Source: Rhynochetos jubatus (taxonomy: Eukaryota > Chordata > Aves > Eurypygiformes > Rhynochetidae). Taken from it: a DNA stretch of 64,000 nt. The stretch is from NCBI GenBank assembly GCA_027574665.1, contig CM050655.1, positions 1,736,001 to 1,800,000 on the forward strand, given 5' to 3'. Under the pieces are notes generated by a model. It was not told where the DNA came from. It saw only the letters and a program-made list of their open reading frames with translations, and made no database searches. A program made the translations under genes and the position numbers. This document shows, piece after piece, positions 63,382 to 64,000 of the stretch; the first letter of the stretch is position 1, and each line of letters opens with the position of its first letter.

Positions 63382-64000
63382 TCACAGAATGGTTTGGGTT
63401 GGAAGAGACCTTAAAGATCACCTAGTTCCAACCCCCCCGCCAGGGTCAGAGACACCCTCCACTAGACCTGGTTGCTCAAAGCCTCATCCAGCCTGGCTTT
63501 GGACACTCCCAGGGATGGGGCATCCACAGCTTCTCTGGGCAACCTGTCCCAGTGCCTCACCATCCTCTCTGGGAAGGATTTCTTCGTGATATCTAATCTA
63601 AATCTCCCCACTTTCGATTTAAACCTGTTACCCCTTGTCCTGTCTCTACAGGTCCTTGTAAAAAGCAGCCCCCCCAGCTTCCTTGTAGGCCCCCTTCAGT
63701 TACTGGAAGGCTGCAGTAAGGTCTCCCCAGAGCCTTCTCTTCTCCAGGCTGAACAAGCCCAACTCTCCCAGCCTGTCCCTATAGGAGAGGGGCTCCAGCC
63801 CTTGGAGCATCTTCGTGGCCTCCTCTGGACTCATTCCAACTGTTTTATATCCTTCTTATGCTGAGGGCTCCAGAGCTGGACACAGAACTCCAGGTGAGAT
63901 CTCATAAGAGCAGAGCAGAGAGGGAGAATCCCCTCCCTCGATGTGCTGGCCACACTTCTCCTGATACAGCCCAGGATACGGTTGGCTTTCTGCGCTGCCA
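63382..64000 (-). mobile_element. CR1 LINE, runs off the window
   Basis: TCACAGAATGGTTTGGGTTG starts a CR1 tail of the same subfamily as the copy at 2114. The sequence follows that copy block by block through the 3' UTR into the C-terminal coding part (CGATGTGCTGGCCACACTTC). It reads right to left and continues beyond 64000. Confidence 0.93.

Noticed and set aside
63472-63864. 130-codon plus-strand frame
   Set aside because: Antisense of the last CR1 copy; the same antisense peptides recur at 2211 and 11288.
1-64000. tRNA, rRNA, CRISPR or bacterial operon features
   Set aside because: None seen by eye. The sequence is a vertebrate genome, and no tRNA B-box with a plausible partner A-box was noticed; a tRNA scan would settle it.

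Overview
This is a 64 kb piece of a vertebrate nuclear genome, almost certainly avian. Five or more CR1 non-LTR retrotransposon copies have the bird-type 3' end. One solo LTR matches, from memory, a common avian endogenous-retrovirus LTR family. There is also a compact GC-rich CpG-island promoter and long AT-rich intronic DNA with homopolymer tracts. Nothing prokaryotic is present: there are no operons, ribosome binding sites or CRISPR arrays. Nearly all ORFs longer than 60 codons are chance frames or lie inside repeats.

Layout. Positions 1-2113 hold no recognisable gene. A 2 kb CR1 copy on the minus strand occupies 2114 to about 4120. It is followed by a degenerate repeat of about 45 bp (4387-4660), an AT-rich stretch, and unassigned DNA to 7620. 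A CpG island at 7640-8110 carries a YY1-type site and a palindromic GTCACGTGAC E-box. It appears to be the promoter and non-coding first exon of a plus-strand gene, with a GTGAGC donor at 7927. A GC-rich degenerate minisatellite (8172-8544) lies just inside the presumed first intron.

From 8.5 kb to the end the window looks mostly intronic. The only convincing coding exon is 43325-43456, 44 codons in phase 0/0. It encodes a serine-rich segment that runs into a charged, possibly coiled-coil helix. I do not recognise the protein. Several weaker exon candidates (29813, 34731, 45720, 46242, 46971, 47884, 49738, 60728) have plausible splice sites and an open frame, but their phases cannot all be joined into one transcript. 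Three sites fuse an acceptor directly to a strong donor (17918, 37736, 52367), which is the arrangement of recursive splice sites in long introns.

Mobile elements inside the presumed transcription unit are CR1 pieces at 11203, 14848, 16446, 57865 and 63382, and the LTR at 41184-42018 with a perfect 5-bp target duplication. All six lie antisense to the proposed gene. The CR1 reverse-transcriptase frames are broken, and two of the three copies have lost a catalytic aspartate. I found no clear new biological system. The items most worth follow-up are the unidentified exon and gene, the recursive-splice candidates, the promoter-proximal minisatellite and the nested CR1 insertion.
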